A DNA stretch of 64,000 bases from Poritiphilus flavus (GCF_009901585.1 NZ_WXYO01000008.1:310001-374000); one strand, 5' to 3'; positions 44,289-54,494 are shown, counted from the stretch's first letter. Notes: generated by a model from the letters alone, not told the origin. Program-made: numbers and translations.

Positions 44289-46877
44289 CTAAAAAGGATA
44301 ATTTATCCCTATTTGGAGTTCTCCGTTGGCAAAATTATAGTCTGTAAACCATCTACGGGAAGGGTCAAGAGCGGGGTTATAGGTCTTGAATCCAAAATCT
44401 ACCCGAAACACGAAATAGGTAAAATCATAGCGCAATCCCATTCCGGTTCCCAGCGCTATATCCGCAAGGGAAGCGAAATCATTGAGGGTGGCATCCGGAT
44501 CGTCCACATCATCCCAAACGTTCCAGATATTTCCCGCATCGGCAAACAAAGCTCCTTTAAAATCCCCCACAATAGGAAAGCGGTACTCCAGGTTTAAAGC
44601 GATCTTGAGGTTTGCTTCGTTAAAATCGTTGACGTTCCTGGTGCTTCCCGGTCCAAGAGAATATGGGTTCCAGGCTCGGTTGTCATTAGATCCACCTGCA
44701 AAGTAACTACGGATAAAGGGGATGTTGTCTGAATTGCCATAGGGTACCGCGACCCCAAAAAAGCTTCTGAAGGCGAGCACCTGCCCTCTGGACAGGTCCC
44801 AGTGCTTGATATAGTCGAATTCCGTTTTTACATATTGGGAGAACGGCACACCAAATACCAGGCGATCCCCTGTGTCACTCATTTCAAAAGGAATGATATT
44901 GGAAACTCCCGCCAGCAGGTTACCGGCGCTTTCCAGTTTAAATCGGAATTGATAAAAGCTGTTGTCGTTAATGTCTACCCGATTGTTCTTACTAAAGGTG
45001 TAATTACTGGCGAATACCAGGTTATTCTCGGTAAGCCTAACCCTTCTTTCTTCAATCCTGCTCACGTCCCGGAAAGTTTCGGAATCAGTTGGTACAAGAC
45101 CGTCGTCCAAAATGGCCTCAGTAAAACCAGTGGTCCCTTCAGGAATGATCAACCGGGGATCGTCTGAGCCCTCAGGGGTTTGATAAAAATCGCTTAAAGT
45201 GGGTTCGTCCTCAAAATCATCCGCGATCTCATCCAATCGGTCATAAGTGCTTTGATAGACGTTAAAGAAACGGTCCGGATTTACATTCCTCACGTATTGT
45301 ATATTCAACAACTCCACCGTATGCCTTTTAAAATCCGTTGGAGACCAATTAAAGCCATAAACATTGTTAAAGGTCTGCCGGTCTAATCCTATATTCTTTT
45401 GAAAGCTCGTTCCCGTGGCAATTCGGCTCTGGGGAAGCATATAATAAGGAATGATCTTTTTGGTGTTTAGGAATGGGAACCAGATCCTTGGAAAGGTCAG
45501 GTTGATATCCCCCCTGATCTCTGAAAAGAAATCTTCCGGCAGGGACTCATCGCTTAGCAACCCAAATGTACCCCCTGCTGAGAGGCTCAGAGTTTCTGCC
45601 CCGGCAAAGACATTTCTGGTGATCAGTGAGGTGCTGAAACCCACGCCCAGACGCTGAATGTTGGAATGGGTTACGTCCAGATCAAGACCAAGGGAATATT
45701 TAGGCCTGGGAGCGAGGTAGATATTTGAAATGAGTCTGGTTTGAGTAGGATCTTCTATAAACTCAATGTTCGGATACCTGAAGGTATTAAGGTTAGTGAT
45801 CTGCCTGTAAGTCCTTAGCCTGTCCAGATCCCGGTAGAGACTGTCTTTATCCATAAAAACGGCATCTGTCAGGGCTTTGGGTTTATACCGCAGCTTGTCC
45901 TTATAGTAAATGGTGTAATTTTCATAATCAAGGGACTGCAGGCTGTTGATGTCCACATCAAAATTATAATCGGCAAAGATGTTTATCTTTTCAAAATAGT
46001 GAACTTTGTATTCCCTTGAAGATACAATGGTATCTCCACGGCTTCTCAGGTTGTCAATATTGAGTTCCACATCCATTTTTTGATCGTCCCGTAACAAAGA
46101 AGTATCCCTAAGAATGTCATAGGTTATAGAACTCTCTTGGAAATTATGCACCCCCGAATTTCGGAACAGGCTGGTCAGCCTTTCGCGTTCCAGGTTGAAA
46201 TCGACCAGGTCAAATTGCTTCCCTTCCTTGATAAAGGAGTCCTCCCGGTGCAGCTCGTATATGGAATCAATTGCCGGAGAGGCGATCTGTCTGGACAGGG
46301 AATCGATATAATAGGGTTTTCCCAGTGCCACATTATAATTGACCTCCGCTCTTTGTTTTCTCCCGGTAGGAACCAAATCATAACTGGTGGTATTGTTAAA
46401 GTACCCCTTACTGCCATAATAAGCGCTCAGCCGCTGGAGGGACTTCCGGACTCTTGCCGTATCAATAACAGCGGGTGGTTCCCCGATACTCTTTAGCCAT
46501 TCGCTGGCCCCCTTTACAACAAAGGATTCCCCCAGCCTGTCTACCTGTTTCCTGGAAAGTAAATTTATCCAGCGCTGTTCTCTTTTTGGTTTTCTGTGCA
46601 ACCAGGCCTGGTATGAAGAATCCGGGTTTTTTTTGGCCAGATTGTACAGGTGTAATCGCAGTGGGAAACCAAAAACATGGCTGTTGGGCTCCTGTGCGAT
46701 CAGACTTTGGATATCCTCATCCACTACCTTCTCTTCATCGGCAAAGACGTTGTTTTTGGTAAGTAGCAACTCGTCTTCCTCTACCCGTTTCAGCGCATTG
46801 CAGGAAGTGATTATAACAGCTAGCGATAATACCCCTATTTTTGTAATGCCTATGTTAAAACGCCAACGGGTGTTCAT
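44289..46877 (-). CDS. tamL: TamL-type Omp85 lipoprotein (BamA/TamA family)
   Basis: 862 aa from ATG 46877. An ATG at 46919 overlaps the divergent TrmH-like gene, and the shorter form puts the signal peptide in place (TKIGVLSLAVIITSC, then NALKRVEEDE). A lipidated Cys with a KRVEEDELL tract is characteristic of Bacteroidota TamL, a lipoprotein Omp85. POTRA-like segments run through residues about 50-360, and a C-terminal barrel starts near residue 400 and ends INYPF. Probable role in insertion of outer-membrane proteins. Very short spacer to the divergent methyltransferase gene. Confidence 0.85.
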   Translation of the reverse strand: MNTRWRFNIGITKIGVLSLAVIITSCNALKRVEEDELLLTKNNVFADEEKVVDEDIQSLIAQEPNSHVFGFPLRLHLYNLAKKNPDSSYQAWLHRKPKREQRWINLLSRKQVDRLGESFVVKGASEWLKSIGEPPAVIDTARVRKSLQRLSAYYGSKGYFNNTTSYDLVPTGRKQRAEVNYNVALGKPYYIDSLSRQIASPAIDSIYELHREDSFIKEGKQFDLVDFNLERERLTSLFRNSGVHNFQESSITYDILRDTSLLRDDQKMDVELNIDNLRSRGDTIVSSREYKVHYFEKINIFADYNFDVDINSLQSLDYENYTIYYKDKLRYKPKALTDAVFMDKDSLYRDLDRLRTYRQITNLNTFRYPNIEFIEDPTQTRLISNIYLAPRPKYSLGLDLDVTHSNIQRLGVGFSTSLITRNVFAGAETLSLSAGGTFGLLSDESLPEDFFSEIRGDINLTFPRIWFPFLNTKKIIPYYMLPQSRIATGTSFQKNIGLDRQTFNNVYGFNWSPTDFKRHTVELLNIQYVRNVNPDRFFNVYQSTYDRLDEIADDFEDEPTLSDFYQTPEGSDDPRLIIPEGTTGFTEAILDDGLVPTDSETFRDVSRIEERRVRLTENNLVFASNYTFSKNNRVDINDNSFYQFRFKLESAGNLLAGVSNIIPFEMSDTGDRLVFGVPFSQYVKTEFDYIKHWDLSRGQVLAFRSFFGVAVPYGNSDNIPFIRSYFAGGSNDNRAWNPYSLGPGSTRNVNDFNEANLKIALNLEYRFPIVGDFKGALFADAGNIWNVWDDVDDPDATLNDFASLADIALGTGMGLRYDFTYFVFRVDFGFKTYNPALDPSRRWFTDYNFANGELQIGINYPF

Positions 46878-46901
46878 AGAAGCCAAAAATACATTATTTG
46901 A

Positions 46902-47639
46902 ATGGTTGTTAAAAGTCAAACAAAACTTATAAAAAACCTACAACAAAAAAAGTACCGAAATGTTCATGGGCTGTTTGTAGTTGAAGGAATAAAGACGGTA
47001 AATGAGCTTTTAGACTCCTCTTTTAAAGCGTATAAGGTATTTGCGATCAATCCGGAACTTTTTGGACAAAAGACCGATAAATTGGAAAAAATTTCGGCTG
47101 GGGAACTCAGGAAATTAAGCAATCTCAAAACACCTAACGAGGTATTGGGTGTATTTGAGATCCCTCCTGCAAAGCCATTGAACTTTGATCAATGGATAGT
47201 GGCTCTTGATACAGTACAGGATCCCGGAAACCTGGGGACCATTATCCGCCTTTGTGACTGGTTTGGGATTACTCAGCTGCTGTGCTCAAAGGAGACGGTA
47301 GACTGCTACAACCCCAAAGTGCTTCAGGCGACAATGGGCTCCATTAGCAGGGTAAATGTGGTTTATGAAGATCTGTCAGAGATCTTTGGAGATACCCATC
47401 TACCGGTATATGGAACCTTTATGAATGGCCATAGTGTGTACGAGGAGAAATGGCCGGAAGCCGGGATCTTACTGCTGGGAAATGAGGCCAATGGCATATC
47501 CTCCGGGCTACATTCGTTTATCCATAAAAAGATCGGGATCCCCCAGTTTGGAGAAAATACCGCTGAAAGTCTCAACGTGGCCACGGCCGCGGCCATATTT
47601 ATGAATGAGATTAAAAGGGTGGGGGTTATTCAAAAGTAA
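46902..47639 (+). CDS. TrmH/SpoU-family RNA 2'-O-methyltransferase
   Basis: 245 aa. N-terminal RNA-binding part (KLIKNLQQKKYRNVHGLFVV), then the knotted SPOUT domain with VALDTVQDPGNLGTIIRLCD, ATMGSISRVNV, LLLGNEANGIS and ESLNVATAAAI. Family enzymes add 2'-O-methyl groups to rRNA or tRNA; the exact target is not readable. Divergent from tamL, and its last 14 bases overlap the convergent porT end. Confidence 0.9.
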   Translation: MVVKSQTKLIKNLQQKKYRNVHGLFVVEGIKTVNELLDSSFKAYKVFAINPELFGQKTDKLEKISAGELRKLSNLKTPNEVLGVFEIPPAKPLNFDQWIVALDTVQDPGNLGTIIRLCDWFGITQLLCSKETVDCYNPKVLQATMGSISRVNVVYEDLSEIFGDTHLPVYGTFMNGHSVYEEKWPEAGILLLGNEANGISSGLHSFIHKKIGIPQFGENTAESLNVATAAAIFMNEIKRVGVIQK

Positions 47640-48324
47640 AGTTCACGAAGATGCCCCGGGTTACCATGGCATCTATATTCCCGGTCCAGGGACTGTTCGG
47701 ATCATTGTCTCTAACCAGTTCGTCATTTATAGCAAAAACCCCCCGTATCGATGGCGAGAATTTGAAGTATTCCGTATAAAAATCGATTCCGAACCCCAAC
47801 TCGTAGTTGAAAACACTTTTTTTCATTCTAAAAGTACCACTACTGTTATCGTCCAATGCGGTTTCATTGCTTCCCAGGTTCATTGATGCTGAGACTCCTC
47901 CAATAATAAAGGGTTTCCAGTTGCCCAGACGCCTGGTACTCACTTTCAGTAGCAGCGGAAAGTTGATGTAGGTTGACCGCACTTCGCGAATAGCGTCATT
48001 GGCATCGTCAAATCCGGGAAAGCCAAGATCTCTTTGGGTATAGAAGAGCCCGGGCTCAAAGCGCAGGTCCAGGAACTCGTTGATACGCATCTCTCCGATC
48101 AGACCAACATTAAAGCCCAGGGTCTTATTGACCAGAATATCCGGAAGGTCATTGGCATATTCAAATTTGAAGTCGTATTGATTGAAACCGAGATAATATC
48201 CCCAATTCAAAAATGCTTTGTCCTCATTCTCCAGATTAATGATGGGCTTTTCATTAAACTGTGCGGCAGAGGGAAGCGGTAAAAGCAGGGCGAGGCCCAA
48301 TACGGCAAACACTAAATATTTCAT
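47626..48324 (-). CDS. porT: PorT/SprT-like outer-membrane protein, type IX secretion
   Basis: 232 aa. Signal peptide ending SAAQ, then a predicted beta-barrel (FLNWGYYLGFNQYDFKFEY, LDLRFEPGLFYTQRDLGF, STYINFPLLLKVSTRRLG, SVFNYELGFGIDFYTEYF). Size and features match PorT (SprT in Flavobacterium), and the location just before ubiE is a known flavobacterial arrangement. Essential to T9SS in this phylum, of which the 1705-aa cargo gene in this window is a client. Confidence 0.85.
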   Translation of the reverse strand: MKYLVFAVLGLALLLPLPSAAQFNEKPIINLENEDKAFLNWGYYLGFNQYDFKFEYANDLPDILVNKTLGFNVGLIGEMRINEFLDLRFEPGLFYTQRDLGFPGFDDANDAIREVRSTYINFPLLLKVSTRRLGNWKPFIIGGVSASMNLGSNETALDDNSSGTFRMKKSVFNYELGFGIDFYTEYFKFSPSIRGVFAINDELVRDNDPNSPWTGNIDAMVTRGIFVNFTFE

Positions 48325-48326
48325 TC

Positions 48327-49055
48327 CTATTTTCTGGCTATATAGATGGTGGCCACTCCAAAGGTCTGTGGCCGGTTCTCCATAGCTATAAACCCGATTT
48401 TGCCTAAAATATTGTTGAATTCCTTACCATATGGAAAAACCGATGCTGATTCGCTGAGATAGGCGTATGCCGAACGGTCTTTTGAGAAGATTTTTCCTAT
48501 TTGCGGGAGTATGTAGCGGGTATAAAATCGATATCCCTGTTTAAAAGGTGTTTTTGTAGGTACTGAGGTCTCCAGTACTACTAGTGTTCCCCCGGGTTTC
48601 AATACTCTATAGATCTCCGATAGCCCCTTTTCCAGGTTCTCAAAGTTGCGTACTCCAAAGGCTACAGTGGCGGCGTCGAAGCTGCCGTCTTCAAAGGCCA
48701 GGGCTTCGCTGTCTCCTACCAGCATTTCCACGGTATTGTCCAATCCTTTTTCGTTGACCTTGGTTTTACCCACTGCCAGCATACCCGGTGAAATATCCAG
48801 CCCTACGATCTTATCGGCCCCGGTTTGGACCAGTTGAATTGCAAGATCGCCGGTTCCGGTGGCGATATCCAGCACAGACTTGGGATTTTCTTTTTTAACC
48901 AGTGCAACCACTCGCTTGCGCCATTTTACGTCAATACCGAAGGAAATGACCCGGTTAAGACCGTCGTAGCTGCCGGAGATGGTATCAAACATTTTGGTCA
49001 CCTGCTCCTTTTTCCCGAGCTCGGAATCCTTGTAGGGGGTAACTTTTTTAGCCAC
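48327..49055 (-). CDS. ubiE: Demethylmenaquinone/ubiquinone methyltransferase
   Basis: 242 aa. SAM-binding [19 protein letters not shown], then the family signatures [13 protein letters not shown] and [13 protein letters not shown]. Menaquinone biosynthesis (menG role in Bacteroidota). Located 2 bp from the porT start, same strand, likely one transcript. Preceded by a -7 box at 49072-49079. Confidence 0.95.
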   Translation of the reverse strand: MAKKVTPYKDSELGKKEQVTKMFDTISGSYDGLNRVISFGIDVKWRKRVVALVKKENPKSVLDIATGTGDLAIQLVQTGADKIVGLDISPGMLAVGKTKVNEKGLDNTVEMLVGDSEALAFEDGSFDAATVAFGVRNFENLEKGLSEIYRVLKPGGTLVVLETSVPTKTPFKQGYRFYTRYILPQIGKIFSKDRSAYAYLSESASVFPYGKEFNNILGKIGFIAMENRPQTFGVATIYIARK

Positions 49056-49071
49056 TGCTATAAAATTTTGG

Positions 49072-49079
49072 CAAAGATA
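49072..49079 (-). promoter_or_regulatory. ubiE promoter -7 box TATCTTTG
   Basis: TATCTTTG on the minus strand matches TAnnTTTG, 16 bp upstream of the ubiE start. That close spacing implies a very short leader. Confidence 0.55.
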
Positions 49080-49159
49080 CTACAATAGATAAGTAAAGCG
49101 GCAATTTCAAGCCTGTGCATTTGCAGTTAAAAATTAGCTGCTTACAACAGAAATTTGCG

Positions 49160-49167
49160 TAATTTTG
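49160..49167 (+). promoter_or_regulatory. trkA promoter -7 box TAATTTTG
   Basis: TAATTTTG fits TAnnTTTG, about 110 bp before the trkA start. The leader may hold a regulatory element, but I see no clear hairpin. Confidence 0.45.
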
Positions 49168-49276
49168 CTCCCGCAAAACTTTGCTAACCCTCACTGGATG
49201 AGCATAGAATGCTTAACGGCAGGGTCCAAATCCGTTCCCCACAGGTTCGGCCTATGAAAATTAATGTACTCGATAG

Positions 49277-50626
49277 ATGAAGATCATAATAGCAGGTGCC
49301 GGTGAAGTAGGCTTTCATTTGGCGAAACTGCTCTCCTACGAATCTCAGGAAATTACACTTATAGATACGAATAAGGAAAGTCTGGCCCACGCGGATACCC
49401 ATCTTGATATTCGTGTCCTGAGAGGTGATGCCACTTCTGTTTCCGTGCTCAGGGATGCCAAAGTAGAGACTTCGGACCTGGTTATTGGAGTAACCGCCTC
49501 TGAGACTACCAATATTACTTTATGCATGCTGGCAAAGCAATTGGGATCTAAAAGGACCATTGCCAGGATCTCCAACACAGAATTTGTAGACAATCGGGAA
49601 TTGATCAAATTTCCCGAATTGGGTATTGATGAGCTGATCTCCCCTGAGGAGCTTGCCGCATCGGAAATTCAGTTGTTATTGAATCAGTCCGCTTTCAACA
49701 ATACTTATGAATTTGAGGAGGGTCTGCTGATCATGGTTGGGGTATCCCTTCCTAAATCAGCTCCATTTGTTGGGAAAATGGTCAAAGAAGCGGCGCAGAT
49801 CTTTCCTGGGCTGCATTTCATGCCCATAGCTCTGCAACGCAAAGGCACCCAGTATACCCTGATCCCCAGGGGAGACACTGTTTTTAAAGATGGAGACCAG
49901 GTTTATTTTGTAACGGACAGCACCGGAGTGGATGAACTCTATAAGCTTACCGGAAAAAAGAAGGAAGAGATCAAAAACGTCATGATCCTGGGAGGGAGTA
50001 AGGTTGGTTTCAAAACGGCCCGCGACCTTTGCGATAAGAAATTCAATGTAAAGCTCATAGAAAAGGACAAGGCCAAGGCCTTTGAAATTGCAGATGGCTT
50101 GCCGAATGCCCTGGTGATCAACGGGGACTGCCGTAATGTGGAGTTGCTGGAGGAGGAAAGCCTGGATTCCATGGATGCGTTTATCGCGGTTACCGGGAAT
50201 TCAGAGACGAATATTATGTCCTGCCTGGTTGCCAAGTCCAAAAAGATCAAGAAGACGATAGCGCTGGTTGAGAATATGGATTATTTTCAATTATCCCAGT
50301 CCATCGGAGTGGATACCCTGATCAACAAAAAACTGCTTGCAGCCAACAACATTTTCCGCTACATCCGAAAGGGTGAGGTGGTGGCTCTTACCCGACTGAA
50401 TAATCTCAATGCGGAAATACTGGAGTTTATCGTGAAAGCCACTTCAGAGGTAACCGGTAAGATCATTCGAGAGTTAGACTTTCCGAGGACCGCCATCATA
50501 GGCGGTGTCATTCGCGATGGCAAGGGGATTATTGCCCTGGGGGATTTTGAAATTAAAGAGGGGGATAGAGTGGTGGTCTGCTGTTTGCCGAGATCCATTC
50601 CGCGTATAGAAAAGCTCTTCCTCTAG
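49277..50626 (+). CDS. trkA: Trk system K+ uptake regulator TrkA
   Basis: 449 aa. Two RCK modules: MKIIIAGAGEVGFHLAKLLS at the N-terminus with NAD-type GxGxxG and DTNKE, and MILGGSKVGFKTARDL from about residue 235, each followed by a TrkA-C domain. Cytosolic nucleotide-binding subunit of a K+ transporter. trkH starts 1 bp after its stop, so they are co-transcribed. Confidence 0.96.
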   Translation: MKIIIAGAGEVGFHLAKLLSYESQEITLIDTNKESLAHADTHLDIRVLRGDATSVSVLRDAKVETSDLVIGVTASETTNITLCMLAKQLGSKRTIARISNTEFVDNRELIKFPELGIDELISPEELAASEIQLLLNQSAFNNTYEFEEGLLIMVGVSLPKSAPFVGKMVKEAAQIFPGLHFMPIALQRKGTQYTLIPRGDTVFKDGDQVYFVTDSTGVDELYKLTGKKKEEIKNVMILGGSKVGFKTARDLCDKKFNVKLIEKDKAKAFEIADGLPNALVINGDCRNVELLEEESLDSMDAFIAVTGNSETNIMSCLVAKSKKIKKTIALVENMDYFQLSQSIGVDTLINKKLLAANNIFRYIRKGEVVALTRLNNLNAEILEFIVKATSEVTGKIIRELDFPRTAIIGGVIRDGKGIIALGDFEIKEGDRVVVCCLPRSIPRIEKLFL

Positions 50627-50627
50627 T

Positions 50628-52118
50628 ATGGGTCTTAACTCCAAAATAATCTTTCATCTTATGGGGCTGCTGTTGCTTTGCAACGGCGCTTTTATGCTCT
50701 TGGCAGCCCTGGTCAGTGGTATTTATAATGACGGGGTCACTCTGGATATCACCCTGGCGGCTATTACTACCCTCTTTGTGGGTGTTCTGGCCATGTTCTA
50801 TACCCGGGGCCATAAAAAAGAGGTAAAGCGAAAAGAGGGTTACATCATCGTCACCCTTGGATGGCTGGTGATGTCCATTTCAGGGATACTGCCCTATATT
50901 TTTTCTGGAGCCATCCCTGATGTTACCAATGCTTTTTTTGAGACAATGTCCGGATACACTACTACTGGGGCATCCATACTGGAGGATATTGAAGCCCTAC
51001 CGGAAGGTATTCTCTTCTGGCGAAGCCTTACACACTGGATAGGAGGTATGGGGATCATTGTACTGGCCATAGCCATTTTACCTTTGTTGGGAATTGGGGG
51101 GATGCAGTTATTCGCGGCAGAGGCTCCGGGCCCAAGCGCTGATAAGTTACACCCCAGGATTACGGATACGGCTAAGCGTCTCTGGCTGATCTACTTTGGA
51201 TATACGGCGGCTGAGACCCTACTTTTAAAGCTTGCGGGAATGTCTTTTTTTGACGCCCTGAACCACTCCCTGGCCACGCTTTCCACAGGTGGTTTTTCCA
51301 CTAAAAATGCTAGCCTGGCGTATTGGAACGGAGAGCCTCTTATCCAATATATTGTGATCTTTTTTATGTTCCTGGCCGGGAGCAATTTTGTACTGAGTTA
51401 TTTCGCATTCAAAGGAAAAGTTCAGCGCGTTCTGCGCGATGAGGAGTTTAAGACCTATGGTATTTTTATTTTGATATTTACCATTATAGCGGCCCTGGTG
51501 ATCTATACCAAGGCCAATGTGCCGGTCTCTGAATACCACCCCATGGTTTCCGGGCCAGGCGAAAGCGCTTTCCGGCATGCGCTGTTCCAGGTAGTTGCCG
51601 TAGTTTCGACCACAGGATTTGTGACGGCCGACTTTACAGGATGGACTCCCTTCCTTACCGTATTCTTTTTCGGTTTGATGTTCCTCGGCGGGTCTGCCGG
51701 TTCTACGGCCGGTGGGATCAAAGTCATGCGCCATATGCTGATCATCAAGAACGGTTTACTGGAATTTAAGCGTACCCTGCACCCGAATGCCATTATACCG
51801 GTTCGTTTCAATAATAAAACGGTTACGGAGCATATCGTGTATAATATCATCGGCTTCTTTGTACTATACATGCTGTTGTTCATTATCGGGGCCCTGGTCC
51901 TGAGCTTTATGGGACTGGACTACATTTCCGCGGTAGGAGGAGCCGCTTCTTCCCTGGGTAATGTAGGCCCGGCACTGGGCAGCCTGAATCCGCTCAGCAA
52001 TTTTAACGGCCTGCCTATGTTAGGGAAATGGTGGTGTGCATTTCTGATGCTCGCGGGAAGGCTGGAGCTCTTTACAGTGCTGATCCTGCTTACTCCGTAT
52101 TTCTGGAAACGGACCTAG
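50628..52118 (+). CDS. trkH: Trk system K+ channel subunit TrkH
   Basis: 496 aa with about ten membrane segments. K+ pore-type loops: ETMSGYTTTGASILED, SLATLSTGGFSTKNASLAYW, VVSTTGFVTADF, AASSLGNVGPAL. Integral membrane subunit of the K+ uptake system together with TrkA. Convergent with the aminotransferase gene; the stop codons are almost adjacent. Confidence 0.96.
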   Translation: MGLNSKIIFHLMGLLLLCNGAFMLLAALVSGIYNDGVTLDITLAAITTLFVGVLAMFYTRGHKKEVKRKEGYIIVTLGWLVMSISGILPYIFSGAIPDVTNAFFETMSGYTTTGASILEDIEALPEGILFWRSLTHWIGGMGIIVLAIAILPLLGIGGMQLFAAEAPGPSADKLHPRITDTAKRLWLIYFGYTAAETLLLKLAGMSFFDALNHSLATLSTGGFSTKNASLAYWNGEPLIQYIVIFFMFLAGSNFVLSYFAFKGKVQRVLRDEEFKTYGIFILIFTIIAALVIYTKANVPVSEYHPMVSGPGESAFRHALFQVVAVVSTTGFVTADFTGWTPFLTVFFFGLMFLGGSAGSTAGGIKVMRHMLIIKNGLLEFKRTLHPNAIIPVRFNNKTVTEHIVYNIIGFFVLYMLLFIIGALVLSFMGLDYISAVGGAASSLGNVGPALGSLNPLSNFNGLPMLGKWWCAFLMLAGRLELFTVLILLTPYFWKRT

Positions 52119-52119
52119 A

Positions 52120-53310
52120 CTATAGTACAGACTTTATCCTTGCGATCGCTTCACGCAACTCTTCTTCAGAAGCAGCATAGGATATTCTTATACAATTCGG
52201 ATTTCCGAAAGCTTCTCCGGTTACGGTGGCTACATTCGCTTTTTCCAATAAGTACATTGAAAAGTCCGAGGCATTATTGATAGTGACTCCCTGAAGTGTT
52301 TTTCCAAAGAAATCGGAGATATCCGGAAAAACGTAAAATGCACCCTCTGGCACATTGACCTTAAATCCATCAATCTCACCTAAAAGTCCAAGCACAATGT
52401 CCCGACGCTTGTGAAATTCGTCGATCATAAATTGGATCTTGCTTACCGGGGCCTCAAGGGCAGTGATCGTAGCCCGTTGTCCTATGGCATTAGCGCCGCT
52501 GGTTACCTGGCCCTGGAATTTTGTACAGGCTTTTGCGATCCATTCGGCCGCACCGATATAGCCTATTCTCCATCCCGTCATGGCAAAGGCCTTGGATACC
52601 CCGTTCACAGTTATGGTACGCTCGTACATACCGTCAATTCCGGCTATACTCACATGCCCGCCTTTGAAGTTGATATGTTCGTAGATCTCGTCTGAGACTA
52701 CATAGATGTCCGGGTATTTTCTCAAAACCGCTGCCAGGCCTTCCAGTTCTTCCTTACTGTAAACTGATCCGCTGGGATTACAGGGAGAACTGAACCATAG
52801 CATTTTGGTTTTGGGAGTTATGGCTTCTTCGAGCTGCTCCGGAGTCATTTTGAAATCCGTGGCGATACTGGTGGGAACCTGAACAGGAACCCCTTCGGCC
52901 AGTTTTACAATATCGCTATAGCTCACCCAAAACGGAGCTGGTAAGATAACCTCATCTCCTTTGTTTAGCATGATCATGGCTACATTGGCAAGTGATTGTT
53001 TTGCACCCGTAGAGACCACAATTTGTTTTATGGAATAGTCCAGGTTGTTATCCCTTTTGAATTTCTTGGAGATAGCCTGCTTGAGATCCGCATAACCGTC
53101 TACCGGGGAATAGCTGCTGTAGTTGTCATCTACCGCCTGTTTAGCGGCTTCCTTGATGAAATCCGGGATATTGAAATCCGGTTCGCCCAAACTTAGACCT
53201 ATGATATCTTTACCTTCATTTCTTAGTTCCCTCGCTTTTGCGGCCATAGCCAGTGTGGCCGATGTAGACATGTTCTTTATTCTATCGGACAGTTGGTTAC
53301 TCATTTTCAA
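52120..53310 (-). CDS. PLP-dependent aminotransferase (aspartate-type, class I)
   Basis: 396 aa. Fold type I with PLP lysine K240 in the VSKAFAMTGWRIGYIG region, N-terminal LGLSLGEPDFNIPDFI, PCNPSGSVYS, FYVFPDISDFFG and EAFGNPNCIRISYA. Close to the aspartate/prephenate aminotransferase subgroup; the exact substrate is not readable. Same strand as the desaturase, 6 bp after it. Confidence 0.92.
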   Translation of the reverse strand: MKMSNQLSDRIKNMSTSATLAMAAKARELRNEGKDIIGLSLGEPDFNIPDFIKEAAKQAVDDNYSSYSPVDGYADLKQAISKKFKRDNNLDYSIKQIVVSTGAKQSLANVAMIMLNKGDEVILPAPFWVSYSDIVKLAEGVPVQVPTSIATDFKMTPEQLEEAITPKTKMLWFSSPCNPSGSVYSKEELEGLAAVLRKYPDIYVVSDEIYEHINFKGGHVSIAGIDGMYERTITVNGVSKAFAMTGWRIGYIGAAEWIAKACTKFQGQVTSGANAIGQRATITALEAPVSKIQFMIDEFHKRRDIVLGLLGEIDGFKVNVPEGAFYVFPDISDFFGKTLQGVTINNASDFSMYLLEKANVATVTGEAFGNPNCIRISYAASEEELREAIARIKSVL

Positions 53311-53316
53311 ATTCCT

Positions 53317-54420
53317 TTACTGGTATTGCAGCACCGGCTTTTTACCGAGCTCCTTTAAATGCTTGAAGTGCGAAATTATAGCTTTTCTGGTGGTTTTGTA
53401 TTCGTTGTAGGGCAAATTAAACTCTTTTGCCGTTTGTTTCACAATTTTCGAAATTTTTGTGTAGTGTATGTGGCTGATATTTGGAAAAATATGATGTTCA
53501 ACCTGGTGATTGAGCCCGCCGGTGAACCAGTTTACAATACGGTTTTTGGTCCCGAAATTTACTGTAGTGGCCAACTGGTGAATGGCCCAGGTATTCTTCA
53601 TGGAGCCATCTTTTTCCGGAAGCGGGGTTTCCGCCTCGTCCACAACATGCGCCAACTGGAATACCACACTCAGGATTACCCCGGCTACGTAGTGCATAAT
53701 AAAGAATCCAAGCAGGATCTTCCACCAGGCAATATCCAGAAACAACATTGGGATAACTATCCATATGAGAACGTAGATCAACTTGGTGGCTACTAATACA
53801 CTCCAGTTCACAAAGGGATTGGGAAACCTGCCGTATGAAAGCTTGCGCTTGGTGTAGCGATACATTTGCATGAAATCCGTGGTCACCGCCCAGTTAAAAG
53901 TGAGCAGGCCGTATAGGAAAACAGAATAATAGTGCTGAAATTTGTGAAAACGATACCACTTGGCATGTTTGGAAAACCGCAATATCTTTCCAGCCTCCAG
54001 ATCTTCATCGTGGTTGTGGATATTGGTATAGGTGTGATGCAGTACATTGTGTTGAACCTGCCAGTTGTAGACATTGCCCGCCAATATATAAATGGTGCTT
54101 CCCATGATCTTGTTCACCCACTTTTTGGTTGAATAGGACCCGTGATTCCCGTCATGCATAACATTCATACCAACTCCTGCCATGCCAACGCCCATGACCA
54201 TGGTAAGCAGAAGGTTGATCCAATTCGGAAGATTAAGGGTTAAGATCAGGAAATAGGGGGTAAGAAATAAGGCGAACATTACCGCCGTCTTTAGATAAAG
54301 CCTCCAATTGCCTGTTTTCTTTATTCCGTTTTCCTTGAAGTATTCGTTTACCCTTCTGTTTAATGTTCTGAAAAACTGGGCGGAGTCCTTTCTCGAGAAC
54401 CTAATGGTCTTATTATCCAT
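53317..54420 (-). CDS. Membrane fatty acid desaturase
   Basis: 367 aa, with several membrane segments. Three His boxes: H89-D-G-N-H93, H124-N-V-L-H128-H129 and H305-Q-V-E-H309-H310. The HQVEHH form is typical of acyl-lipid or front-end-type desaturases such as linoleoyl-CoA desaturase. Introduces a double bond into membrane acyl chains; regiospecificity unknown. It lies upstream of the aminotransferase, divergent from rsmG. Confidence 0.92.
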   Translation of the reverse strand: MDNKTIRFSRKDSAQFFRTLNRRVNEYFKENGIKKTGNWRLYLKTAVMFALFLTPYFLILTLNLPNWINLLLTMVMGVGMAGVGMNVMHDGNHGSYSTKKWVNKIMGSTIYILAGNVYNWQVQHNVLHHTYTNIHNHDEDLEAGKILRFSKHAKWYRFHKFQHYYSVFLYGLLTFNWAVTTDFMQMYRYTKRKLSYGRFPNPFVNWSVLVATKLIYVLIWIVIPMLFLDIAWWKILLGFFIMHYVAGVILSVVFQLAHVVDEAETPLPEKDGSMKNTWAIHQLATTVNFGTKNRIVNWFTGGLNHQVEHHIFPNISHIHYTKISKIVKQTAKEFNLPYNEYKTTRKAIISHFKHLKELGKKPVLQYQ

Positions 54421-54494
54421 ACAAACGCGTTTTGACGGCTAGGCTATAAATATAACGGTTAAAATTGCAATTTAATACTCCCATGCGAAAGTAC

